DNA from: Stentor coeruleus
Taxonomy: Eukaryota; Ciliophora; Heterotrichea; Heterotrichida; Stentoridae
Direction of reading: 5' to 3'
Assembly (NCBI GenBank): GCA_001970955.1
Contig: MPUH01000209.1
Span: forward strand, 17,426 to 81,425
Length of the DNA stretch: 64,000 nucleotides
Numbering within the stretch: the stretch's first letter is position 1; each line of letters begins with the position of its first letter. Position numbers and translations under genes: made by a program. Below the pieces are notes generated by a model, which saw nothing but the letters and a program-made list of their open reading frames with translations, was not told the origin of the DNA and did no database searches. Positions 23,663-33,994 of this stretch are shown here, in pieces.

Positions 23663-24040
23663 GATATTGTTTATATTTAATTTTTTGATTTAATTGTCAA
23701 TGATTATAAGTTTTTGTTGGTTTTGAGAAAGTAAAATTATAAAATTATTAAATTTAAAATGATTAAAACTGCTTAAGTTGGTATAAAATGATGTAGAATT
23801 TTAAGAGTTTGGAATAAGCAGGAAGAGGATATGTAGATGTATTGCTTAAAAAAATATCATTGTATGAAAAAGACTAGAATTCGTTTACAATGTAGAAAAT
23901 TATATTATATATTGGATTTAATAAAAATATAGAAAAACTTAAAAGTAATGTTTAATAAAGGAAGATATTAGAAATTTAAACTATTTCTTCTAAAAAGTTT
24001 AATCAAAAGATAGTGTAAATTGAGATTAAAAGTTCAAACA

Positions 24041-24174
24041 GTTTTTAATGTATATAAGGGAAAGCTTAATTTTTATCCTCATATTTGAAAAAAAATTCTA
24101 ATGGAAAGTTTTTAATGTATATAAGGGAAAGCTTAATTTTTATCCTCATATTTGAAAAAAAATTCTAATGGAAA
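24041..24174 (+). repeat. 67-nt perfect tandem duplication (2 copies)
   Basis: Units 24041-24107 and 24108-24174 are identical and directly adjacent with no N between them. They lie in the downstream spacer of the intact histidine kinase. Either a real recent tandem duplication or a contig-overlap error that was closed without an N. Confidence 0.9.
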
Positions 24175-24519
24175 GCTGTGGATTTCCAAATTTATATAAT
24201 TAGCACTAAGGAAATAATGGGAATATATGGTCTAAGACTATAAAATTTACAATTAAACTTTTATTATAAATTGATGTTTTCTTATAGAACTTGGTATAAC
24301 TTATATATCCGAAAAGTTTCATATTTTACTTTATAATGCTTGAATAAGGCGAAGAGTAATCAGAAATAATTGCAAAACTAGCTTAATATTCAAAAATAAG
24401 CGTCTTATAAATAGTACATTCATTCTTAATCACTTTCTTCCTATCCTTAAATTATCTAATATTAACAAAATATTTGGCTAGCTTAGTTCATTATAAATCA
24501 CTCTCATCCTACTCTAAAA

Positions 24520-24554
24520 TTACCAAATTACCAAAATAACAAAATAACAAAATA
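24520..24554 (+). repeat. Short imperfect AC/AT microrepeat
   Basis: Four tandem 8-9 nt units of the form TTACCAAA / TAACAAAA. Small, noncoding, probably replication slippage. Confidence 0.6.
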
Positions 24555-25384
24555 TTTTATTCCATATAAAATTAACAATGAATCCTTCAAAAAAAAAATT
24601 AACTTATTTTTAATCAGCCTATAAACTCTACATTCTTCACAGCTAATACACAATAAAAAACATAATAGCCCACTAAAATTACATAATCAACATACCATAA
24701 ATTTATATTAAAAAGTAAAAAATAGCGAATTTATATAATTTTTTTATAAACAATATCTATTATCAAATCACAACTTTCTCTAAATAAAATATATTAAAAG
24801 CTTCTCCAAAAATGAAATACTTAATTTATGGGCTGCAATAAATGATATCAAAAAAAATAGCTAAATTTTTATGTAATCTTATATGTGAATAATAAAATAA
24901 TTCCTATTAACTAAAGATTATCCAAACAACTTTATCATATATTAGGTTTTCTAAAATACAATAAATATAAACTATATTTTCTTTATACTTTGCTATATAA
25001 ACTCATATTACTAATTAGAAATATGCTATTTTTTATATAGCACAATCCTATAATCTATTAAAACACAAACAGATTTAATATCAATACCTTAAATAACAAG
25101 GTTATATACTTAAAAATATATCATACTTCCTTTAAGCTAAATTATATATCAAAATGCTTATTTCATTATACTTAATTTCTAAAAAAATCATGAAAATCTT
25201 GAAAGCAAAATTCCAATATTCTAAACATTAAAAAACATAAAAAAAAAACCGAAACTTTATATTTACTCCATCATAAAGCCTCTTTAAATCAGAAAATTTA
25301 TACTAAACCTCTAAAAAGTCTACCTTTCTCACCTTTTTCACAATTAAACTTCTAATCTCTTTAATTTTCTAAATATAATCTTAA

Positions 25385-28132
25385 ATGGTCAATCATTGGA
25401 TATACAACATATTCCCAAATAAGCCTTCTGAAGCTGACACAATCTTAAGTAAAATCAAACTTCGTACAGCTTATAAAAGACTATGTATAGGTGTATGGAT
25501 AGGTATGCTAATACCATTTGCCCATTTAGTTGCAGACATAATTTCATCTGGAATTTTCTCAAATTATCTACCAAAATGTGTTTTTCTTATAGTTTTTAGT
25601 GTTAACTACCACTACTTATACGTTATAGCCCTAAAATCACAACAAATTTCAATAATCTCTTGTATTTTAACTGAAGTAGCAAATTCATCTCTAATCTATG
25701 TCGCTATGGCTGTATACCCTGGAGTATCTTATTTATATTCACAGGTTTCATGCTTGGTTTTTATGTTTAATCAGAGTTTTTTATACCCAAATTTTTGGAC
25801 AAGTTTTTTTTTAGCTGTAAAACAGACACTGATGTGGGTTGGCTTTGGACTTTATTATTCAAAAATTTCTTCAAATGAATTAGCAGTTGCTTTTATTTGT
25901 ACTATACTACTTATAGTTCTTTACTCTGTTAATACATATTATGAATATTTGAAAGACTTACGTTTATGCAAATCAAAAATCAAAGTTCAAAGAACACATA
26001 AAAACATTTTATCAATAGTCGAAGCTATATCCGATAATGTTCTTATAATCAATCAACAAGGAAAGTTAATTTTTGCTAACAATTCTGCAAAGAGTTTATT
26101 AAAAGACAAACAAGCAAAAGAATATTTCACAGAAACAAAATACTATCGACGTTATCATGATACCCAAGATAACAGAATATGCATAACAACCGATATAAAA
26201 AACCTTTTTACCCATTCCCTTGACCACGAAGTTTTATTTGGCATAATTGAAAAACAAAAAAAATTAACTGAATGGAAAGGAAAAACTTATTGAATGGGAT
26301 AGCCAACTTTCCATAATTCTCTGTGGAAGAAATGTTTCACATTTAGTTAAAATAGAAAAAGAATCTCATGAAAACCAATACAAATCAGCATTACTTAGAA
26401 CAGTATCACATGAATTACGTACACCAGCAAGTGCTGTTATATCAATAGCTCAGGTTATTCAATCAACAGAAAGTCATACTCCAGAAAATAATGAAAGATT
26501 AGAAATAATAAAAGATTCTTGCAATTATCAATTATGTTTAATAAATGACCTTTTAGATTATGCGCAAATATTATCAGGGATATTAAAAGTTTCTAAGGTT
26601 TTTTTTAGTATAGGGGCATTACTTAAAGAATGTGCTAAGATAATACAAATCCAAATACAAGAAAAATTTGTTGTTTTAAGGGTTGTGGAAAAAAATCTGC
26701 CTGAAAAAATATATTCAGATCCACATAAGTTGAAACAAATTGTACTAAATTTATTGAGTAATGCAAGGAAGTTTACAACTAAAGGAGAAATTGTTGCTAT
26801 AGTAAATTATCAATGAAATTTGTAGTTTTATGAATAAAATTTGAAATTTAAATTCTAAATTCCTACTAGTTTTACTGAAAAATCTTTGATTGAAGTCTGT
26901 TTTTAATCCTGCATATTGGCAAGCTCAGCTAATTTTCCTATTTGATAAATAAGATCCTAGTATTTGCAATCTATCTTAAGCACTTAACTACAATAATTAG
27001 CCAAATTTCTAGTAGCACTAACAACATCTCTATGAGAAAATTTCGAGATAATTTCACATACATCATCATCAGGCTCTCCAATTTTTTGCTCTTCCAATAG
27101 CTATTTTAATGATAAAATCTCATTAACTAAGGCATTATCTGATAAATACTCATATCCTTTGTCAGTTATATCGAAATTTATAAAATCTTTAAAATCATCT
27201 TCATTAATTTGTTCTGGGTTCTAAGATTAATAAATTATCATCACTCTCATCTATCTGATTTAATTCGAAATTATTCCAAGCATCAGTAAGAATAATTTTT
27301 GATACTTACTTCCAACTTTCTGAAAATTCAAAATGAAATCTTTTAAGTTGTATTCTGAAATAATTTCATTAATAATTTCTAATATAATTCATCGAAATTG
27401 TCATAAAAAGTTCATATGCTAATGATATGTTGAAGATTTCTTGTAAAGATACAGGTATTGGTATATCTTCAGAAAAGCTTTGCAAGCTTTTTATCCCTTT
27501 TGTTAAACTAGAAAATACGCTTAATCCTCAAGGTGTTGGTTTGGGTCTTGTTATTTCTAATATGTTAGTAAAAGAACTTGGAGGAAATGGATTAAAAGTT
27601 AAATCTCAAGTTAACAGAGGATCATCATTTGTTTTTTTAATACCAACTGAAGATTTTATAAGTAATATGAATACTGAAATTGCTGAAGAAAATGCTAATA
27701 TTTATGTACCTTTAATATATACAAAAACTATATTTTTGAAATATGAGATACTTATTGTTGATGATATGTATTTTAATATTATTATCTTAGGTGAGTATAT
27801 TAAAAATGAAGGACTTACTTTTAGTTATGCATTAAATGGACAAGATGCTATAGATAAAGTTAAAGAAAAAAAAATATTCATGCATTTTAATGGATTGTGA
27901 AATGCCTATTATGGATGGGTTTGAGACCACTAGGAGGATTAGAGATATGGGGGAAAATAAAGATATTTTAATAGTCCCACCGATTTTAGCTTTTACTGCA
28001 CATCCTTGTGAGGTTATTAGGAGTAAATGCTTACAAGCAAGTATGGATGATGTAATACAGAAACCTTGTCCAATAGAAACTCTAACAACTACATTGAAAT
28101 ATTGGATTTTTAAGAGTCAGGGAAATTGCTAG
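25385..28132 (+). pseudogene. Second hybrid histidine kinase, disrupted paralogue of the 21557 gene
   Basis: It follows the intact kinase domain by domain: membrane sensor (25385-25960), PAS-like region, HisKA with SHELRTP (about 26400), HATPase and receiver. It is broken in three places. (1) One extra A in the A-run near 26281-26285 shifts the frame after EWKGK. (2) At 26814 the frame hits TGA, and ~610 bases unrelated to the paralogue follow; homology resumes at 27421-27429 just before SCKDTGIGI. (3) One extra A in a nine-A run near 27870-27879 shifts the frame inside the receiver, just before MDCEMPIMDG. The two homopolymer changes could be sequencing errors, but the insertion removes continuity between the halves of the ATPase domain, so the locus is very unlikely to make a full kinase. 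Both halves remain clearly similar to the paralogue, so the duplication is fairly recent. The final stop is TAG. Confidence 0.9.
26814..27426 (-). mobile_element. Degraded insertion resembling the C-terminus of a pogo/Tigger (DDE_1) transposase
   Basis: This ~610-nt block is absent from the intact paralogue. Its minus strand can be read as ~160 codons of protein-like sequence with one frame change near 27220. It has SWK-x-V..., ILTDAWNNF, then an acidic stretch (GEPDDDVCEIISKF), a helical stretch (HRDVVSATRNLANYCS) and a tail KQTSIKDF. Tigger/jerky/pogo transposases end with the same order: SW..V......W, an acidic spacer, helices, and a KQT.I..FF PCNA-binding-like tail. Five in-frame TAA/TAG codons interrupt it and there is no in-frame TGA. 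Terminal inverted repeats are not clear; the two ends share only a weak TTTTATGA...AATTT similarity. The exact breakpoints are uncertain by a few bases. The family assignment is by eye. Confidence 0.45.
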
Positions 28133-29754
28133 TTTATATATAACTATAAATTATTTGAAGCAGAGTAAATTTTTTACAAAAAATACCTTAATAAGCTTCA
28201 AAGCAAAAATAACTAAATTAAAATATAGTATAATTCTTAAAGAAAAAACCTATTCATTAATTCAATTGGAAAAATGATTTAGTGATAGAGTTTACATATT
28301 AAAAACTATAGTTTTTCAATTCTGGATTTTATAGATTTTAAAAGTTGTCGTACTTTGTATCAAACTTAATATTTTTTTTAGATGAACACTAATCTTGTAT
28401 AAACATATAAATTATAATATTTAATATTTAATATATATATAAACTACTATATAAAAACAACTTAGATAATAGTAATTTTTGAGTAAAACAAAAATATTAA
28501 CCAAAATAAATTCAAAGCATTAAAAAATGTTTTTATACTTACAAAATTTGAAGTAAAAAAATGTTTTTCCTCAAATAGCAAAATATAAAATTAAGACAAG
28601 GCATATCTTTAAACAAAGAATGCTTAATTATTATTGTCAGTCAAAAAATTCAATAATGTTTAGAAAAATAAATGCCATTATATATTATGGTTTAAAATAT
28701 AATGTATAAACATTCATAATGATTAAAATTCCTTTTATAGATTCCTGTATAGCAAAGTTATTAAGTTTTGTTTGATTAAAAACTTTAATCTTCCTATCAA
28801 GTAGGATTATTTCAATTAAACTACTTTTATTTATAGTTTTTCAATTATTTCAAAACTATCAAATTAAAGCTATATTTTTATCTGGATTTTTTAAGATTTT
28901 ACACATAGAACAAAAGATTCTTTATGGGAATAAAAGCCCTAAATCAAAATATTGAATGATCGCTTTAACTTGTAAAATGTTTCCAGGATGCCTGACTGAA
29001 AGAGTCTTTGGTGCCATGATAAAAATGACCAAAAAAGTTATGAAGATGAAAACTAAACAGAAAATTTTAAACACTGGTATAAGGGTTAATTATATTCAAG
29101 TAGCCTCGGAACTGGTTTGAAAATCATGAAATCTTTAAGTATTTAATCTCTTAAAGTAGTATGAAAATTTAATAATCCACTTCTTAATTATAAACTATAA
29201 ATCCACTAATCCAAAGGGTTTCAAAACTCAAAAATGATCTAATTTTAATATAATTTCCTTATTCGATCTAACCAATCCAACTTTCCTCATAATAAATCAC
29301 TATATATATTAGAAATACCTATACAAACAAATATAGTAATACATTTTTTACTATCAAAAATTTATTCCATTATTTTATACAATATCAATCTAATAATTAA
29401 ATTTATTCATAAAATCCTAATATTTTTTCTCATAACTCTTAAATTCAACCTCAAATAAAATCCTAACTACCATCACCTAAGCCAAAAATTAAAAAAAAAT
29501 ACACAACCCTTCCAAAAATCCTAATCTTCCACCACTTTCCTAATGAAAAGAAAAAACCTAATCACCTCCATAATCATAAAAAATCCAAAACAACTTAAAC
29601 CCATAAAAAAAACTAATGATTTTCATAACAATTTCTCATATGCCCTAATTAGAAAATCCTTATATCATCTAGTAAAAACATATCTAATTTTACTGTGTTT
29701 TTGATGGCTCCTTAACGGTAATTTCAGTTTCTAGTCCATTCCAATTAAATATAA
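28133..29754. other. Spacer, with one small coding-like ORF
   Basis: AT-rich. Unlike most gene right flanks, the first ~800 bases show no obvious G/T bias. A 54-codon ORF at 28956-29120 stands out by higher GC. The last ~500 bases before 29755 are A/C-rich. Confidence 0.5.
28956..29120 (+). CDS. Possible small ORF, 54 aa, or gene relic
   Basis: ATG to TGA, 54 codons, basic and Met/Lys-rich (MFPGCLTERVFGAMIKMTKKVMKMKTKQ), with clearly higher GC than the surrounding spacer. A TGA directly precedes the ATG. No homology recognised. It ends in TGA, which only one recognised gene in the window uses. It may be a real small gene or a remnant of a larger one. Confidence 0.25.
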   Translation: MIALTCKMFPGCLTERVFGAMIKMTKKVMKMKTKQKILNTGIRVNYIQVASELV

Positions 29755-30825
29755 ATGGGCTCAACCAAAATTCAAATGAATTTCTCTTTCGGTGAATCAG
29801 ATCTCCAAGCTGAAAAAACCCTAGACTATTTACCGGCACCAGTAAAGTCTCCAATTGAGGTATATTTAAACGAGCTAGAAATTTCACTTACTAACTTTTG
29901 TGAATTTAACTCTAAACTTCTCAATCTTTGCCCTATGATGCTACCTCATATTCGCTGCTTAGCTACAGTAGATGTCATTGCGTTATTATTATCAGTAAAA
30001 TTTTCTGAATTTTTTTCCACAGCTCAGGACTTGATAACCCATCATTTTAACACGATTAAGAACCAAATTGTATATTCAGATTCTAGTTCTTATGGAAAAC
30101 TTCAAATTATGACAATGGCTTTGATATGCAAAGTTAAGAAGTTTATACAAGAAATGATTGGAAGAAAACTTAGTCCGGACCTCATTTTCACTTTACTTAT
30201 ATGCACTGAGTTATTTAAAATCATACAGACCGTACCATTTGAACTCCTTGTTTCTGCTGTAAATAATTGCTATAAAATTGGATCAATAATTGATGACACA
30301 TATAGCATGCCATCAATTTATTCTTTATTTTGCAATGAAAGCTTACCTTTTTTACCAAGTTATACACATAAAGAGTATACTTTGGTTCTTGATTTAGATG
30401 AGACATTAGGTCATTTTTCGGAAGGGAAATTTTTACTTAGGCCAGGTGTACATTATTTCCTAAGTGAAATGTGCGAACATTATGAATTGGTTTTGTTTAC
30501 TGCTGGGTCAAGAGAGTATGCAGATTGGGCTATGGAATATGTTGATCCTCAAGGTCTGGTACGTTTAAGACTATATAGACAACATACTTTAAACTCTCAA
30601 ATCAAAGACTTAGATACATTGGGAAGGGATATTAACAAGGTTATTATAATCGACAATTTTTCCAAAAGCTTCGAAAAACAGCCAGACAATGGAGTAGAAA
30701 TCTCCGCTTGGCTTGGAGATGCCAAAGATCGTGAGTTATATCGTTTAGTAAAACCTTTGGCTTCTTTACCTTACTGCAAGATTAAAAACCTTAAACAATA
30801 TCTAATTAAAATGGAATTTAGCTGA
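29755..30825 (+). CDS. FCP1/SCP-type (NIF) HAD phosphatase, 356 aa
   Basis: The catalytic DxDxT motif is DLDET (213-217), in LVLDLDETLGHF. It is followed by RPGVHYFLSEMCEHYELVLFTAG, LGRDINKVIIIDN and a C-terminal WLGDAKDRELYRL, all characteristic of the small CTD phosphatase / NLI-interacting-factor domain. These enzymes remove phosphate from Ser in the RNA polymerase II C-terminal domain or other proteins. The N-terminal ~200 residues form a helical region with no recognised domain. The gene ends in TGA, the only recognised gene in this window to do so; if TGA were sense, the protein would gain only five codons before a TAA. Confidence 0.92.
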   Translation: MGSTKIQMNFSFGESDLQAEKTLDYLPAPVKSPIEVYLNELEISLTNFCEFNSKLLNLCPMMLPHIRCLATVDVIALLLSVKFSEFFSTAQDLITHHFNTIKNQIVYSDSSSYGKLQIMTMALICKVKKFIQEMIGRKLSPDLIFTLLICTELFKIIQTVPFELLVSAVNNCYKIGSIIDDTYSMPSIYSLFCNESLPFLPSYTHKEYTLVLDLDETLGHFSEGKFLLRPGVHYFLSEMCEHYELVLFTAGSREYADWAMEYVDPQGLVRLRLYRQHTLNSQIKDLDTLGRDINKVIIIDNFSKSFEKQPDNGVEISAWLGDAKDRELYRLVKPLASLPYCKIKNLKQYLIKMEFS

Positions 30826-32268
30826 GGATTGACTTTTTAATAAAAATTTTTTAAGCTTTTAATTGATGTTAATTTTTATCATAACCCTTAGATTATCTTA
30901 GTAAGAGTATATAATTTTTTTTATTTTATGAAGATTTGATTAAGAAATAGACTAGGGATTAGATTTCGATTTTGAGATTTTAGTATTAATTTTATTATGA
31001 GAATATTTAATTGAGGATTTTGATTTAGTTAAGTGATTAAAGATAGAAGATTAGTATATGAGTAAAGTAGAAGGGGGATAATGAGTGTGAGGATTTAATG
31101 TTTGTTTTAAGGAAAATTTATGGCCTTGAGATAAGTTTTTTATAATTTTGTGATATTTTTTGTTTTGATGAGTTTGATAATTAATGATTTTTTGTGATTA
31201 GAATAATGATGATGTAAGTGTTGCGATTATGAGATGAAGATATGATAGAAGGGTTTTAAATAGATTTAGATGATTGGATTTTTTTGAAGTGATATGAGAT
31301 TTTTTGTGGTAGGGTTTATTGTGGAATTTTAAGTTAATTTTGAGTTGTGATGATTATTGGATAAGGATAGTGGTGATTATAATTAAAATTTACTTTTGAG
31401 AAGTTAGGTTGTCTATGCTTATAAATCAGAAAAATAACAAATTTTCATTTTTGTTGTTAAGATGCTTAATTGTTTTATAGTTTATTAGAAGTGTTCATAG
31501 TATCAAGTTTTGGGACATAAACGAGAAATTTATTTTAAGCCCTTTTCTTAATCAAAATTATAAGTTTGCTTATTGTATTTAAGATTCTAACATCATTTTA
31601 TATATTTTCCCAAATGCTGACTTACTTCTTATCAAGTATTTTCTTCTTGATTACTTTGGAGTTTTTTCGTATATAAAAAATACAGTCATTAGAATTAACT
31701 TTTAGTGCCAAATGCTTATGATTGAAATTTTAGGAATCAAAATCCTCTACACAAGAAACTACTCATATAAAAACTGTGTTTAAGAAATACTGAAGAATTT
31801 TGCAAAACATTAAAATTTATGTAAAATATAAGCTAAATTTAAAAGTTTTGGAGGATGATAATTTAAAAATAAAAGTAAGGAGTTTTGAAGTATGTAATTA
31901 TATGATTTAGGGTGTTTATTTTTAATGAAAACTATATGATATTTTAGAAAAAACAATAAGAAGCAGTTTACAAAGAAGAATTAAATAAAACCTTGATAAG
32001 CAGTATATCTTTTATTCTACTATGCTAAACAGTATAGTAAAAAGTTCATAATTTTATATATTATTACAAACAAAAAAATACATATTTATATCTATCCTAT
32101 AAAACTATCAAATAAAAGCATTTCAACTTTATTTTCAACTTATAATTACAAACAAAACATAAAATCAAAAAATACTATAAAAAACATATTATTTCACTCT
32201 CCACTAAACCGCATTGCAAATTAATTATTTTAAGTTTATAAGCTACAAGCTATAAACTATTCTTCATC
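30826..32268. other. Spacer between convergent genes (1.4 kb)
   Basis: A long G/T-rich, C-poor block (30950-31400) lies next to the phosphatase. Mixed AT-rich sequence follows, then an A/C-leaning block next to 32269. No gene seen. Confidence 0.55.
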
Positions 32269-33072
32269 CTATAAATTATTCAAGTTATTCACATGGACAT
32301 CAATAAACTCATTTCTCAACTGTTCATACAACTCAGCCCATATTTCTTTACATCTAGCCAAATGATTACTTCTATTGCAGCAACTAAACCCAAATCTTTC
32401 ACAAAGATCTTTAGGTTTTTGCCCAGAAAATATAACATTTATATAAAGTTTAAATGACTCTCTCATATAAATTGATTTGAAATAATCTTTGACAAATTCA
32501 TCATTGCATGTTTTTGGGACATCTTTGTTTATAGAGTCCAAAAATCGTCTATTTCTCCCATCGGTTAAAGGTCCATTTTCAGTTTTAGAAGTTTCTTTTA
32601 TAACATCAGATAAGCTAATAACATGGTTTTTGAAAGCATCCCATGATTTTAACTGGTGTTTGTTGTTTTGATTGATTTTATGGATTGTTTTTTCAGGTTT
32701 TAATTCTTGTAAACATTGTCTTTGGGCTCTTTTATGGCCACGAATCAGTTTTGTACGAACATATTCTTTTTTAGGCTTTTTGGACTGTGTTGGTTTGGTA
32801 AGCAAATTCTTCCTTTTTGATATAAATTCGAAATTCAATAAGGAATTCAAGTATTTTTTATGCTTTTTACCTTTCGTTGGCTTTAGATTTGAATTTTCTA
32901 TTATTGGGATGATTGCTAAGGGTAAAGAGGGGGATTCTTCATCTAAAGTTTCTTTTGTTTCTAAGTAAAATTCAAGCCTCAAACTTTCTATTTCAATTTC
33001 AGTTAAATCATCTGTGGCTATAATGCTATGATCTGATGCAAAGTTATCACTTAGAGACTCTTCAAGATCCAT
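32269..33072 (-). CDS. Hypothetical basic protein, 267 aa
   Basis: The N-terminal ~70 residues are acidic. A Lys/Arg-rich centre (KGKKHKKYL, TKPTQSKKPKKEY, RGHKRAQRQ) looks like a nuclear-localisation or nucleic-acid-contact region. The C-terminal ~100 residues are folded-looking, with several Cys and aromatic residues (LCERFGFSCCNRSNHLARCKEIWAELYEQL). The domain is not recognised; a helix-turn-helix-like DNA-binding role is only a guess. The ORF is intact, stop TAG, and the leader carries CTTAATAA before the ATG. Confidence 0.7.
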   Translation of the reverse strand: MDLEESLSDNFASDHSIIATDDLTEIEIESLRLEFYLETKETLDEESPSLPLAIIPIIENSNLKPTKGKKHKKYLNSLLNFEFISKRKNLLTKPTQSKKPKKEYVRTKLIRGHKRAQRQCLQELKPEKTIHKINQNNKHQLKSWDAFKNHVISLSDVIKETSKTENGPLTDGRNRRFLDSINKDVPKTCNDEFVKDYFKSIYMRESFKLYINVIFSGQKPKDLCERFGFSCCNRSNHLARCKEIWAELYEQLRNEFIDVHVNNLNNL

Positions 33073-33616
33073 TTATTAAGTATAAAATCTTAGGTGTCAA
33101 AATTGTAGAATCGTCGTTGGTTATAAGATTTCAGAAGTTATAGTAAATTTAAAGAAATTTTTGTATATAAAATATACCTGGAGGATTTTTTTAAGTAGGC
33201 AACTCTTAAGGGATTTTTTTTAGTTATTTTTAGTATATTACATGGTTATCGTGAGTAAATTTGCAATTCACTACACATTTTATTTAAAATAAGAAATTTT
33301 TAGTTGATTAAAGCATTAGGAATAAGCTAATACATTTTTTGTGTAGGTTTCCAAGTGGTCTACTTTAAACTTTTTATACTAATAATTATTACTAAATACT
33401 TATTTTAAAACATCTAAGCTATAAACCTCAGCTGAAAAAGAAAAGAAACAGTAAAGACCTCCTCAGCTAAGTAAAGAGTCACATAACCAGCGATAAAAAG
33501 TGGTTTAATATACTAAATCTGCCTAAAGAAAGAGATCGTAGGATAAACAAACCTCGATCAGACAAGGTTTAAATCATGCCACCTTAACTACCATCTAAAT
33601 AAATTCTATATGTCCA

Positions 33617-33745
33617 CGTTAAATATCATTCATAGAAAATTATATAAACTAAATCATTTTCCAATAAAATTTCCTAACCCNCGTTAAATATCATTCATAG
33701 AAAATTATATAAACTAAATCATTTTCCAATAAAATTTCCTAACCC
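33617..33745. repeat. 64-nt direct duplication around N at 33681
   Basis: Bases 33617-33680 recur as 33682-33745 after the N: an unmerged contig overlap upstream of the Exo70 gene. Confidence 0.85.
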
Positions 33746-33943
33746 AATACCTTGATTTCACCTTCAAAAACCATCAAAACAATCCATCTAAACCCATTAA
33801 AGCCCTTTCTTTCAACCTAAAATCATATANCAATACCTTGATTTCACCTTCAAAAACCATCAAAACAATCCATCTAAACCCATTAAAGCCCTTTTCTTCC
33901 AACCTAAAATCATATGNCCTTTCTTTCAACCTAAAATCATATA
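33745..33943. repeat. 85-nt near-duplication around N at 33830, with a third partial copy after N at 33917
   Basis: 33745-33829 and 33831-33916 are the same sequence, with small differences at the end (CCCTTTCTTTC versus CCCTTTTCTTCC, and final A versus G). 33918-33943 repeats the end of the first version. The differences suggest contig ends built from different alleles or low-quality tips. Confidence 0.8.
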
Positions 33944-33994
33944 AGCCTCTAAAAAACCTCATTCCTCATAATCCTAGCCAAAACTATATAATAC

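Larger units (their letters stand above)
23663..25384. other. Spacer between tandem histidine kinase genes
   Basis: G/T-rich at first, with a 67-nt tandem duplication at 24041-24174, then A/C-rich, with an imprecise TTACCAAA/TAACAAAA microrepeat at 24520-24554. No gene seen. Confidence 0.55.
33073..33994. other. Spacer with assembly duplications and a GC-richer patch
   Basis: The left part is G/T-leaning. The patch at about 33420-33600 has noticeably more G and C than the rest and no intact ORF. From 33600 the sequence is A/C-rich and contains three N-joined duplications (N at 33681, 33830 and 33917), so the true spacer is shorter than shown. Confidence 0.55.

Noticed and set aside
30823-30840. 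TGA as Trp (Blepharisma-type code)
   Set aside because: Trp is TGG in all intact genes and no gene contains an internal TGA. The single terminal TGA is explained by a normal stop.
33168-33185. U1-like ATACCTGG word
   Set aside because: No surrounding U1 sequence or structure could be recognised.
33774-33962. Minus-strand frame reading across two Ns
   Set aside because: It exists only because of the duplicated contig ends and contains unknown residues.
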